From the NCBI RefSeq assembly GCF_009870125.1, contig NC_046679.1, forward strand, positions 24,490,001 to 24,554,000: a stretch of 64,000 nt of DNA, written 5' to 3'. Below are positions 12,991-23,800 of this stretch, piece after piece. Below the pieces are notes generated by a model that saw only the letters and a list, made by a program, of their open reading frames with translations, had not been told where the DNA came from and did not search any database. A program made the position numbers and the translations under genes. Source of the DNA: Drosophila pseudoobscura. Lineage: Eukaryota; Arthropoda; Insecta; Diptera; Drosophilidae. Position 1 is the first letter of the stretch. Every line of letters begins with the position of its first letter.

Positions 12991-13042
12991 ATGAGACGGT
13001 ATATTTTGGTATATTTCTGAGAGTCGGACGGTATATTTTGAC
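12960..13042 (+). promoter_or_regulatory. Ohler motif-6 cluster at RpL27 promoter
   Basis: Repeated GGTATATTT-type elements, four or so within 80 bp, end about 45 bp before the pyrimidine-rich initiator of RpL27. They are followed by two overlapping AGCTGTC elements and a CTATCGA half-DRE. The composition is that of a Drosophila ribosomal-protein/housekeeping promoter. Confidence 0.55.
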
Positions 13043-13085
13043 GATAAATCCCAGCTGTCAGCTGTCAAACTCATGCTATCGACGT

Positions 13086-13122
13086 CTTCCCTTTCTTTCT
13101 TTTCCGGTCGCTGAACAGACCT
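13086..13122 (+). promoter_or_regulatory. RpL27: TCT initiator and non-coding first exon of RpL27
   Basis: The run CTTCCCTTTCTTTCTTTTCC fits the TCT (polypyrimidine) initiator of ribosomal protein genes, which also gives the mRNA a 5' TOP tract. The proposed exon 1 ends at 13122 before GTAAGT. The intron ends at 13495 (TTATACAG), leaving only eight bases of leader before the ATG in exon 2. The exact start base was not determined. Confidence 0.65.
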
Positions 13123-13503
13123 GTAAGTTGTGTGAAAATAAAATCTTAAAATTCCATTTAAGTAACAAACCAACATTGAAGAATAATAGTGAAAAGTGTT
13201 GAGGAACTGTTCAGAGCAATTGATAAGATAGATATTGACATGCATATTCGCCAATTAAAGCAAAATAAAGCCTTGTCGAAAAAGACAAACAAAACAAAAC
13301 GAAGACATAACCGATGTTTGAGAAAAATACTTTTGTTTGTGCAAGGAACGAGCATTTGAAGAGTGAAAATGTATTACTTTATTAACTATAAGTGATTTAA
13401 AGACAACTTTGCTAACAATGTGAATTTTTGTCTTCCAATTTCATGAATGTACGCCTCCTCCACCCTCGACCAATAACAACGATTGACTTATACAGCCGCC
13501 AAG

Positions 13504-13911
13504 ATGAGGAAAATCATGAAGCAGGGCAAGATCGTAATCGTCCTTAGCGGACGTTACGCTGGCCGCAAGGCCATCATCGTCAAGACCTCCGACGATGGCA
13601 CCCCGGAGAAACCCTTCGGGCATGCTCTGGTCGCCGGTATCGATAGGTACCCTCGCAAGGTGACCAAGAAGATGGGCAAGAACAAGTTGAAGAAGAAGTC
13701 TAAGATCAAGCCTTTCCTGAAGAGCCTGAACTACAACCATCTGATGCCCACCCGCTACACGGCGCATGACATCAGCTTCGAGAAACTGTCGCCCAAGGAC
13801 CTGAAGGATCCCGTCAAGCGCAAGACACACCGTTTCCAGACCCGCGTCAAGTTTGAGTCCATCTACAAGGAGGGCAAGAACAAGTGGTTCTTCCAGAAGC
13901 TGCGTTTCTAA
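13504..13911 (+). CDS. RpL27: Ribosomal protein L27 (eL27)
   Basis: 135 residues, full length for eL27, a protein of the large cytosolic ribosomal subunit. It begins [20 protein letters not shown] (the N-terminal KOW segment) and ends in KWFFQKLRF, the conserved family terminus; it is rich in lysine and arginine. The frame is open upstream to 13483, but that part lies in the intron or its acceptor, and the ATG at 13504 starts the canonical protein directly after the TATACAG acceptor. The coding part is one exon. AATAAA follows at 13965. Codon use is strongly GC-ending, as expected for a highly expressed gene. Confidence 0.98.
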   Translation: MRKIMKQGKIVIVLSGRYAGRKAIIVKTSDDGTPEKPFGHALVAGIDRYPRKVTKKMGKNKLKKKSKIKPFLKSLNYNHLMPTRYTAHDISFEKLSPKDLKDPVKRKTHRFQTRVKFESIYKEGKNKWFFQKLRF

Positions 13912-13964
13912 GCTAGAAACTAATGGGATGATGATGATTTAATGTCGTCGTTTTTTTAAGGTTA

Positions 13965-13970
13965 AATAAA
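13965..13970 (+). terminator. Poly(A) signal of RpL27
   Basis: AATAAA 54 bp after the RpL27 stop codon, followed by an A-rich and then T-rich stretch. Confidence 0.7.
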
Positions 13971-13989
13971 AAAACATAATTCTGATTTA

Positions 13990-15858
13990 AATGACCGAAG
14001 TATGAAAAATGTGTTATTTCTGTGCGAATGTGTGTATGGTCTTTAAACAGTGGCAACTTAATGATAGTGTGAAAGAGCGAATCAATCAATCTGTAGACAC
14101 GACAACATGCTTGCTCCTTCGTGGAAGCGGAAATGATGTTTGGACTCTCGTAGAACATCTTCCGCAAACTTCCTAATACTATACGCTTGGATCTTACCAA
14201 GCAGCTGCGGGAAACACACACAGATGGTAGATCATCTCCTGAGTGATATCGTTACAAAAAAGTAGTTCCTAAAACTTCCACAGACAGTGATTTAATGGAA
14301 TCTCAACACTTTTGATAAGAAACTGTCGTCTTTTAGCACAAATTGGGATTTTTTAGAACCCTTAGGGACTTTTTTATCGTGTATTGTAATGTGCCGAAGT
14401 GCTCGTGTGTTTGATATTCTAGGGACAGAAGAATTCGCTTGAATTCCAAACTAGATCTCAAATATCCCATTCAGTTTGTATGCTATGTAAATACAAAGTC
14501 CTTACCATTCCCAACAATTAAAACGCATTACAGAGTTGTCTTTGTATACTTTTAGATTTTTCTAATAAATATTCGAACAGAATAATACATTTTGTTTGAA
14601 TTTGTTTACGCAATATTACACAATCGTTTCTTGGAAAATCTAATTTACAATTTAATATCTTGACTATTCCTGGAAAACTTGGCTAACTAACATTTTTGAA
14701 GAGTGTAGTAGAAGCTGCTAAAATCTTTTTACTTAGGATAATGATATAGTAAAATAAAAGGGAGAAGGGATTAAATTAGAGTGTCGGGGCTTTGAATAGT
14801 ACAGAGACAGTGGATAGTGCCGGCAAAGAAAATCTGTGGAGTAAAATATCAAAATGCATTATTATGTGGAATGTAAACTGAGCGATTCTTTAAAGCTAGA
14901 AATGTATTTGGAGTTTGGAGTATTACCTGATTTATCACACTTTTGACATCGAATGGGAACACACGAATGGACATATAGCCGGAGGGGTACATAGTATTTT
15001 TGGATTGGTTAAGCAGCGAGACAATTTGACCTCAAACATAATTAAACTGATTCTTTCGGGGTAGACGCTGAATGCATTGGCTTAGGGGTAAAAGATGTCG
15101 CTTATAACAGTTCTCTCAAATCGGCTTAGTTCTGGGTTAATAGAATTTTGTTTTGTTTGTTTAGTTTGTTTTTGTTTTGGTTTGGGTTTGGGTTTAGGTT
15201 GAGTTTCGGTAGTGCGATAGTGCCTATAATTGGTTGAAATAGTTTCCATGTGGCCTGCGAGCGGGTAAGCATTTTGGATTTCGATTTCGGGGACGGAGGA
15301 GGGAGTAGAGAAAATAAAATTATTTGTTAGATTGGATTTGCACATAAGACAGTTGGATTGGATTGGTTATACGTTGCAAAGAAGGATAATCCGTGCGTGG
15401 ACGCAGACTACATACTTTTTGTGTGTGGGTGTGTATACTGGGTGTGTGTTTGGTGTTTTGTGACTACTGGAGGACCACTACTTAAAACAGAAATAATTCA
15501 ACAAAGCGTTTTACTAAACAGAAATTACACTAAGGACTACGAATTAGTAGATAAGTTAGGATTAGGATTAGGTCTTTGTGTGTGTTGTTTCGGTTAGGGG
15601 CACAGTTTTTGGTGGGGGGTTAAAACAATAAAGTTGTACATGTAACACTTACAGTTCTGTCTGGGAGTACGAATCAAAATAATACAATAATAGAGCATGA
15701 AATTATAATACAACATATATAGGCTCGCGACATAGGTAGTGAAGTACTCGATAAAAAATAGGACAAGCGGATAGATGTGTTCTGATTCAACACTAAATAC
15801 AGCACTTGGGTGAGAGCGCGTTATAACATAATAATAAGGCAAAAGAGTTATGCAGGGC
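13990..15858. other. RpL27-Idh3g intergenic region
   Basis: About 1.9 kb between the RpL27 3' end and the Idh3g stop codon on the other strand. I see no domain or conserved frame. A run of GTTTGTTTAGTTTGTTTTTG type and GGTTTGGGTTTGGG repeats lies near 15145-15200. Part may be an alternative long 3' UTR of either convergent gene. Confidence 0.5.
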
Positions 15859-15859
15859 G

Positions 15860-15865
15860 TTTATT
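15860..15865 (-). terminator. Poly(A) signal abutting the Idh3g stop
   Basis: On the minus strand AATAAA follows the TAA stop codon directly. It is very close for a cleavage signal, so either the 3' UTR is extremely short or a later signal is used. Confidence 0.35.
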
Positions 15866-17345
15866 TTACCAATTCACGCGCTTGGCACTCAAGATTTTGA
15901 GTATATTCTCAACAACATCGGTACTGGAGTGGTTGCCGCCCAGATCTGTAAGATGTTACGATTAAATAAAACCAAACTTAAGCAATTAGTTGGCGTGCGT
16001 ACCTGGTGTGCGGATGGCATCATTGCAAATGGTCTGATAGGTGGCCTCGTAGATGACATTGGCATGCTCCTTGTGGCCAAGATGATTCAACATGTCAATG
16101 CTGGCATTGATCATTGCCACGGGATTGGCAATATTCTTGCCAGCAATGGCAGTGCCTGTGTTGCGGGTGCCCGGCTCAAACACGGCGTACTGAAAACGAA
16201 ATCGTCCATCAAACCAGTATTTTGTGGCAGCTCCAAAGACTCTTAAATACTTACATGATCGCCGTAGTTGCGGCCGGAAATTAGGCCAGCTCCGCCCATC
16301 AAGCCGCAGAGCACATTGGACACAATGGTTCCATACAAATTGGTCATGTTCATCACATCGAACTGATGGGGCTTGGACACGGCTTGCATGCAGGTGTTGT
16401 CGATGATCATGTTGTCGTGCTCCAGCTCGGGATAGTCCTTGTGCACACGGTTGGCACACTCCAGAAAGAGACCGTCGGACAGCTTCATGATGTTTGCTTT
16501 GTGGATGGTAGTGACCTTCTTGCGGTTGTTCTGACGCGCATACTCGAATGCATAGCGGGCCACACGCTCGGCATTCTCGACGGTGACTACCTTCATGCTC
16601 TCGACGATGCCAGGCACCGACTCATGCTCCAACATAGCATACTCACCATCGGTGTTCTGACGGATCAGAACAACGTCAATGTCCTGGTGGCGTGCCGGAA
16701 TGCCGGGATACGACTTGCAGTGGACAACGTTCACATAGAGATCCAGCTCATTACGGATGGCAACGTTGCGAGAGATGTCCGACAGCTCCTGGGACTTGGT
16801 CTCAATGTTGCCCTTGAGTGCGACACCGTTTCTCTTGATCGACATGATGGCATAGTCCAGATCATCGTTTCCCTCGGTGGAGGGATCAATGTCGATTACC
16901 TCAAAATCAATGGGAGCGCCGCAGTAGCTGAAGATTTCCCTCACATATGTCATCAGCTCCGGACCGATGCCACCGCCAGGGAGCATGGTGACAGCATGAC
17001 GACCACCATACTGGGCCGATGGGATATCTGTCCGCTGCACAAACGTATACATATGTACATCAATATTGTCTATGCTATAACCTCACTTGTGCGCGGGTGT
17101 TAACACCTACCGTAACTTTCTTCTGCAGCGACGATTTGGTGTGGGCCACATCCTCGCTCTTTTCCTTGGTTACCAGCATAGGATAGCCCTGAAATATGAT
17201 TAGTTAGGGAAACGATCAGTTCTGCTGCCCGTTCCACGGCCCAACACATTATGTAATTTTGGCCAATTTTCAGCCCACGAAAACCTACGCGTGTCAGGAA
17301 CGGCGTCTGCGTCTGCAGCAGTCTCTGTGTCAAGCGAAGGGCCAT
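15866..17345 (-). CDS. Idh3g: Isocitrate dehydrogenase [NAD] gamma-type subunit, mitochondrial
   Basis: Regulatory subunit of the TCA-cycle NAD-dependent isocitrate dehydrogenase in the mitochondrial matrix. Five exons (17289-17345, 17111-17188, 16255-17034, 16003-16189, 15866-15945) join in frame to 393 residues, the same length as human IDH3G. Family marks include VTMLPGGGIGPELM, NGVALKGNIETK (gamma-like; IDH3B reads KVAIIGKIHT), LDLYVNVVHCKSYPGI, KVTTIHKANIMKLSDGLFLE and the TRNTGTAIAGKNIANP segment. The N-terminus (MALRLTQRLLQTQTPFLTRG) is a plausible matrix presequence. The initiating ATG at 17345 is the only ATG in exon 1 preceding the family sequence. The gene is head to head with the SAM carrier gene. 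I assign gamma over beta from these segments, from memory. Confidence 0.93.
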
Positions 17346-17788
17346 GATTGCGTTTCGTGGATTATTTGCCTTTAGTGCTGCCGTAGCCAATTGTCTTGCA
17401 AATCACTCAAAAATATCACGGCCAAGTGCGCTTTAATATGGCCAAAACGGTGCTGGTCTTCCTCTTGCCAAAGAACGACCGCGAACAGCTGTTTGGGCGG
17501 TGTTGCCACCCTTGCTGTTTCAGAGTCAAGCTAGATAAAAGAAAATATTGCTACAAATGGGGCTACGACTTGTATAGGAAATTTTGCGTTATTGCTTAAA
17601 TAAGCGATCAATTCTTCCACTTTAAAATAGGCACGTTAAAGCCCGAAATAAGCTAAGGTGGCAACACTGCGGCGCAGCTGATTTTCTTGTTACGTTAACA
17701 ACCAAACCAGACAATGTGTTTATTATTTAAAACAAGAAACCTGACAGCATGACTTAAGATTGGAAACCGCAATCAATAATTGTAAGCA
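17346..17788. promoter_or_regulatory. Divergent promoter region of Idh3g and the SAM carrier
   Basis: 443 bp separate the two start codons, which point away from each other. GTGTTGCCACCC (about 17500) and GTGGCAACACTG (about 17660) are near-inverted copies resembling housekeeping elements of the motif 7/motif 1 class; no TATA box is seen. Both products act in mitochondria, so shared regulation is plausible but not shown. Confidence 0.45.
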
Positions 17789-18862
17789 ATGGCTGCAGAT
17801 CTAGCTCAGGATTCGGCCGCTCTCGCAGCGCACATCAGCATGCAGGACCCGGTAGCAAAATTTTCATTTCTTCATGCTCTGGTGGTACGTTGAAAGATTA
17901 AGAATCAAAGCATATTAATCATTACATGACCTTTCATAGGCTGGTGGAGTGGCTGGCGTGGTGGTCGACATCGCCCTCTTTCCAATAGACACGGTAAAAA
18001 CGCGACTCCAAAGTGAATTGGGCTTCTGGCGTGCCGGCGGCTTCCGTGGGATCTACAAGGGTCTGGCTCCTGCAGCCACCGGCAGTGCACCTACAGCGGC
18101 GCTCTTCTTTTGTGCCTACGAGTGCGGCAAGCAGTTCTTTAGCTCTGTCACTAATACCAAAGATTCTCCGTATGTTCACATGGCGGCAGCGTCCACAGCA
18201 GAAGTGGTAGGACTGACTGGAATCAAAATACGCTTGTGTTTAATACTTTTATGTATTCATAGCTGGCGTGCCTTATTCGCGTACCTGTGGAGATAGCTAA
18301 ACAGCGATCGCAGACTCTGCTGGGCCACAAGCAGCAGCAGTCGGCTTTCCAGATCCTAATGCGTGCCTATCGCACTGAAGGACTGCGTCGTGGTCTTTAT
18401 CGTGGCTTTGGCTCAACCATCATGCGCGAAATTCCATTCAGCTTGATACAGTTCCCGTTGTGGGAGTACTTTAAGCTCCAGTGGACACCAACGACGGGCT
18501 ACGAGTCAACGCCATTAACGGTTGCTCTCTGCGGCGCGGTCGCCGGTGGCATTTCAGCTGGTCTGACAACTCCGCTGGATGTGGTGAAGACACGCATTAT
18601 GCTAGCGGAACGGGAGAGCCTCACGCGGCGTCGCAATGCCTACAGCATTCTTCACGGCATTTATCTGGAACGAGGCTTCAGAGGGTAACAAAATGATAAG
18701 CCTGTAGAAATCTGTTTACAAATATTTAAATATTATTTATTTCTCAGTCTGTTTGCTGGATTTGTGCCCCGTGTGCTGTGGATCACACTTGGCGGGGCAT
18801 TCTTCTTTGGATTCTACGACCTAACAACGCGCCTGTTGGGCGCTACCAATACTGACCATTAA
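17789..18862 (+). CDS. Mitochondrial S-adenosylmethionine carrier (SLC25A26 family)
   Basis: An inner-membrane carrier of the SLC25 family; its closest relatives import S-adenosylmethionine into the matrix in exchange for S-adenosylhomocysteine. Four exons (17789-17884, 17940-18206, 18263-18684, 18748-18862) join in frame to 299 residues. The three-fold repeat is visible: P-I-D-T-V-K-T-R in FPIDTVKTRLQS, P-V-E-I-A-K-Q-R in RVPVEIAKQRSQ, and P-L-D-V-V-K-T-R in TTPLDVVKTRIM, the standard PX[DE]XXX[KR] signature with the usual variant in repeat two. Six hydrophobic segments fit the family. AATAAA follows at 18964. The substrate is assigned by recalled similarity (VDIALFPIDTVKTRLQS-type start and LFAGFVPRVLWI end), not by test. 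Confidence 0.88.
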
Positions 18863-18963
18863 ATTAGTGTTATTATTGTTATACCTAAGGCAGAGGCACA
18901 TCGATTGATTTAGTATCTAAGCTGATTTGATGGATGACAACCACCAAGTTGGACAATGTGGAC

Positions 18964-18969
18964 AATAAA
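18964..18969 (+). terminator. Poly(A) signal of the SAM carrier gene
   Basis: AATAAA about 100 bp after the stop codon; it lies within about 120 bp of the stop of the convergent gene at 19082. Confidence 0.5.
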
Positions 18970-19081
18970 TTGTATGGAAGTTTCTTCTGTAAGAGATTCA
19001 GTTATCCGCCTAGGCAGGAGAACTGCAGTTCCCTGGAGGGTGGTGGCAGTGCTCTGGACGCTATGTATAACAAAACGATCA

Positions 19082-19586
19082 TTACTTATTCCACATATCA
19101 ATATCATATACCAGACGTACATTTTCAATATGCAGACGACCACTCAGCAAGCTGGCAGCAGCATATTGCTCTCCCAACTCCTCCCCACCGGCCATGGGCA
19201 CATCTGAATCTTCCTCATCCACGTTGATGTAGTCGATGCGGGGCGGCTTCATCCGTTTCAAGCAGGGACAAGAGCATTGGCAGCGGCTACGTGACATGGC
19301 ATACACCTGCAAATACATATGTTAACGAGGGCGCACACTTGTTCAAACACTGCCGATAAGGAATGTAACGCACCAAAGCTGCTAGGATGAATATGCCCAC
19401 GAGCGTGGCGATGGGCAGCCAGATATACTGGGCATCGTCTGGATGCACGAGATCGGAATCTGGCTCGATGGTGCTGACACCCAAATCCATTCCTTTGTTT
19501 TGTCCCTGCGAATAACTGCTGCTGCGGACAAATGATTGCTTACAAAATTTTGAGCGCTGTGGAGAGAGTTGCCACACAGTTAGCAT
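19082..19586 (-). CDS. Small single-pass membrane protein, function unknown
   Basis: Two exons (19374-19586 and 19082-19306) join at GTGCGT/TTTGCAG to give 145 residues. One hydrophobic helix, IWLPIATLVGIFILAALV, ends at the splice junction. It is followed by a cysteine-rich juxtamembrane stretch (SRSRCQCSCPCLKRMK), likely cytosolic and a candidate for palmitoylation, then an acidic tail (VDEEDSDVP). The C-terminus IENVRLVYDIDMWNK looks conserved in style but I do not recognise the family. The N-terminal 50 residues lack a clear signal peptide, so a type III (signal-anchor) topology is likely. The first in-frame ATG is at 19586. The gene is head to head with the zinc-finger gene, about 100-120 bp apart. 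Confidence 0.7.
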
Positions 19587-19687
19587 GTGCTTTGGTGACA
19601 ACCCTTATCGTTTTCTCAACGCTCAGGCGGTACTTTTGGATTTATTTCCACTAGCTAAGGTTAAGGTAGCATAAATTCTCGTATTGT

Positions 19688-20353
19688 ATGCATTTACCTG
19701 TAAAAATGGATCAACACAATCAAATGCAGCAACAAAACCCGACGTTTGCTATAAACTTCAAGAATCATTGCCGATTTTGCGGTCAAGAGCTCCAGCCTCA
19801 CCAGACGCTGAACATGAACTCGATCTGTGATGCTCAGGCGGGGCGTTCATTCTTTGATTGCCACCAGATGTGTTCTGGCAAGGATCTACGGCAGTGCCCA
19901 AACAGCGCCCAACCGTTGTGCAACGACTGCGGTGAGAAGCTTAAATGCTTCCACGATTATTGCAAGGCCATGGCTAAGTACGTCAAAGAGGAAGAGAAGG
20001 CTGCAAAAGCGGAAACCGAGCAGATGCCGATGGCCAAGGCTGAGGATACCAAACCCCAAGCCATGACAGATACCGATCTGATGGCAAAGCACGAGACTGC
20101 TGAAAAAGATGGACAAGCTGTGCCTCACTTCAGCTGCAAGATATGCCAAAAGGCTTTCAAGCAGAAACGATATTTGAATCGGCATCTGCACCTACATGAC
20201 GCTAATCGTCCGTTCCACGGTTGTCAGCAATGCAACTCAATGTTCGCCAACAAATTTTCATTGAGCAGACACGTGAAGAACCAGCACTGCGATTACTGCG
20301 AAAAGAAATTTGGCGTAGCTAGATGCCTCAAGATCCACACTAAAGAGAACTAG
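19688..20353 (+). CDS. ZAD-C2H2 zinc-finger protein, apparently truncated
   Basis: The frame gives 221 residues. Near residue 28 is C-R-F-C-G and near 77 is L-C-N-D-C-G-E-K-L, the two cysteine pairs of a ZAD domain (arthropod dimerisation domain). A charged linker follows, then C2H2 fingers FSCKICQKAFKQKRYLNRH..H and GCQQCNSMFANKFSLSRH..H, and a third, CDYCEKKFGVARCLKIH, whose last histidine is lost at the stop. Immediately after, in another frame, HKCSYCEKN continues to 20400. An intron (GTAAGT to TTTCAG) then leads to LHVHIERQHGMNLELQEL, ending at 20577. The expected full protein therefore needs a one-base change near 20345-20356. Either this is a real frameshift or a sequence error. The start is probably the ATG at 19706 (AAAATGG context). 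Likely a nuclear DNA-binding factor; target unknown. Confidence 0.75.
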   Translation: MHLPVKMDQHNQMQQQNPTFAINFKNHCRFCGQELQPHQTLNMNSICDAQAGRSFFDCHQMCSGKDLRQCPNSAQPLCNDCGEKLKCFHDYCKAMAKYVKEEEKAAKAETEQMPMAKAEDTKPQAMTDTDLMAKHETAEKDGQAVPHFSCKICQKAFKQKRYLNRHLHLHDANRPFHGCQQCNSMFANKFSLSRHVKNQHCDYCEKKFGVARCLKIHTKEN

Positions 20354-20578
20354 CACTTGGCCACAAGTGCAGTTACTGTGAAAAAAACTTAGATCTCGGA
20401 TCGTAAGTCTTTGTGTTCCGGATGCCTCATAGCACATTCCAAATATACTAATACGTCTACTTTTCTTTCAGACTACACGTTCACATTGAGCGCCAGCACG
20501 GCATGAACCTGGAGCTGCAGGAGCTGAATGCGATGTCTGCGTCCCACAATATTCGCCAAAAGTTGGTTCTGGCATAGC
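20354..20578 (+). pseudogene. Displaced 3' end of the ZAD zinc-finger gene
   Basis: A fourth finger (C-S-Y-C ... H-I-E-R-Q-H) and a tail ending QKLVLA are readable, in a frame offset from the upstream coding region and split by an intron at about 20402-20471. The intron boundaries are normal, which argues that this was recently coding. See the upstream entry for the alternatives. Confidence 0.6.
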
Positions 20579-20840
20579 CATAACCCATAAAAATCATATT
20601 TTAGGGAAATTTCCTTACAAATATCACATTGAATGTATTTCACGCTTACCTTTGGTTAACTTACATAAATACTGAGGGATATACATACATAGATATAGAT
20701 GCTCATAGATATACATAAATGGATAGATTTCGTTATCATAGACAAAATAAATGCAAGGCCCAATGCTCTGAAGGGTTTGCGGCACTCAATTTTCTCTATC
20801 TGATGATGGTATACATGTTCAAACTCCCGGTGGACATCAT

Positions 20841-23800
20841 TCAGTTGGCCAACGTCAGGGCCAGCGGCATGGCCTTAGCAATCGTGGTGGACTCTTCCGG
20901 ATGCTGTGAGGAGCCTGTCGCCGTGCCAGTTGTGATCGTGCCCGCATTACCATTGGCCGTTTCGGCCCGCTTGCGTGAGGTGATTTTCTTCCAGCCGCGC
21001 AGGAAGATCTGATTGCGATACTTGGGCGTGGTGAAGGTATACAGCAGAGGATTGACGGCCGAGTTGAGGGGCAGCACGAAGACCACCAGCCAGGCGTATA
21101 TATCGTCCGATATATTGTAGTTGAAGAACACCCAGATTTTCATGACTATGATGGGCACCCAGCAGAGCACATCCGTGAGCACAATGAAAAAGAAACGCAC
21201 CGCAAACTCGCAGTCCAGCAGGGACAGTGGCGTGGCACTTCGCGTTCGCCAAATGGAGATCAACAGCGCCGTATAGAGCAGGGCGATCATCACGAGCAGC
21301 AGCAGATTGACACCCAGGAAGACAAACGCCGAGTACTGCCATCCTAAGGGATAGGCCTCGTGTATGTGCAGGGGAAAACAGGTACCGGAGTGAGCGCCAT
21401 AGAACTTGGTGCTTGAATTCCAGAGCACCACGGGGGCCACAGCTAGGCCCACGCCCGTCAGCCAAATGCAGAACAGGGAGAAGCACATGATACGCACACT
21501 GATGCTGCGATGTCCGCGAAAGGGATCCGCAATGAGCAGGAAGCGTTCCAGCGACATGAAGGCCAGTATTAACATGGATACCTCCGAGGAGCTGACCGCC
21601 AGAGTGCCAATGGCTACGCACTGCCACGAGCTGACCCAGTCCAGGACCACTCTGAAAGGATAGGTATAGATACATTAAGCTTTAGTTATGAGCTTGGTGG
21701 GACCTGATATAAAAACACATGCTTTTTCTGTCATACAAATATGTACATATGTGGCTCTAGGGATGAACGTTTTAAGGAAAACATAAAAATTGCTATCGAG
21801 AATGAAGTGAAAAATAAATGTTTTAATATAAATCTAAAATCGTCAATCTTTTGATGGAACAGAAAAGACACTACATGTGTCAATAGCCGCTTAAAAATGT
21901 TGTCCATGTCATGTATAGGGCTAAGGTAAAACAATTGTATTCGGTTTCTATCGACGTTCGATATTTTACGTTACGCAGTTAACGGCAGCTTGACAACCCT
22001 GTCTTGACCCTCGACGCTATTTTTTAGCATTATATGCAATACATTATTACCCTCCAGATGCGGAATGTCGGCAATGTCGGACTGAATGTCCTCAATTGTG
22101 GAAAAGCTTAATTACCATCAGAATGTCCGCATCATTCAAATTGAACGACTCTGTTCAGAAGCGAATATCGTGTGCATTCGGAAAAACGTAGCTAGGAAGT
22201 ATTTCAAAGTTTTGCCGGTTGAACATATTGAGTCGTAGATCTTGTAACTTCGTGCGAATAATGGATAGGTAGTGATGTACATAGATCTGTTGCTCTAGCT
22301 ATTATAGTCTTTGAGCACTAGGCGCTGAAGGGGACGGACAGACGGACGGACGGACGGACGGACAGACAGACATGGCTCAATCGACTCGGCTATTGATGCT
22401 GATCAAGAATATATATACTTTATGGAGTCGGAAACGATTCCCTCTGGACGTTACACAAATCCACTTTCACCACAAATCTAATACACCCCAATACTCATTT
22501 TGAGTATCGGGTATAAAAAGAGCCCAAGGTGTAATACACTCACTTGTAATACTCGTTCCTATATCGGTAGTCCTGAATACCAATGGTGATTAGATAGAAT
22601 CCCATTAGCATATCGGCCAGAGCCAGATTCCGAATTACCATGGTCACCGCGATGTTCTCGTCCCGATAGATGAAGCGCCCCCAGAGGACCAGCACGTTTC
22701 CTGATATGGTTAGGGTGGCCATTACCCAGGCAGAGTAGCGCAGCACCGGCTTGGTCAGGAGATCCTTGAAGGAGCTCACACCGTCTGTTGATGGCTTGCA
22801 CATACGCACTCGGGGCGTCATGGAGCAGTAGAAGAAGCGATCGTAAATGATATACGTGAGATTTCGCATACCGTTGATGGCAGCAAAGTCGATGTGGTCG
22901 TACCGGATGCCCGTCAGATTCAGGAAGGAGATGTTGAGGGGCTGCAACAGGCTGCGATGGATATGAAGCGGCATCTGGGCAAGGGAGCTGAAATCAAACA
23001 ATCACCTCTGGGTATATTTATAAGGTTATATGATTACCTCACTTACAGTGCCTCCAGTCGAGTGTTGTGCAGAAATGTTTCTCCAGATAATTCCTTAATG
23101 GGATTGCCGACAAGGCGGCTGTAAAACGAAATGCACGTCTTATAAATGTCTCGTAGATTCAACATTACGTATACGACGCGTAAGCCGCGTCTAATGGCCC
23201 CACATTTTGGAGCAGAGCTGATAAAGCAGCCCACAACCTCCTCCGCTCCAGCTTTAAAACTTTCCAAAATAATATTTTTGGAGTATTTTTTATCTTCTTG
23301 TGCTTTAAGATGGAGCAACAAGAGCTTTAAGAGTCACATAATAAAGTCCCCGCCGGCAACATAATAGCGAAAATGTATATTTAAGAGCTGGGCGACAATA
23401 TAAATCAGTGCACAAACATTGTCTGTCAATCTGTGGGGTGCAACTTTCTGGGGTTAAATGTGTTGGCTTTCCACAGGAAAGAGCGCATCATTCATGACAG
23501 ACAGGGCTACGGGCAAACGAGCAGACAGGATATGTGGCACTGTGGTTCCAGAAACAAATAAAATGCATTTAAATACGCGCATTTACTAAGCGAAACACTG
23601 GACGATGGCTAAGTGGCAGAAGGAATAGTGTTTGGGCGAGGTAAAATGATTCAAGATTATTTTTATATTCATCTGTGTATTATGCCATAGTGCCACTGTG
23701 TCACGTCTCCGTGTGAAGTGCAGCAGCTGATGTTTATACTGGTGCTGGACCTGGAGTTGATGCTGAAGCAGCTCCATTTCTTGCACTTGTCTGGTCAATC

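Noticed and set aside
16366-17103. 245-codon plus-strand frame
   Set aside because: Exactly antisense to Idh3g exon 3, which has clear family similarity and splice sites; it has no domain of its own.
20947-21675. 242-codon minus-strand frame
   Set aside because: An alternative frame of the Lgr3 seven-helix exon; the other frame carries the receptor motifs.
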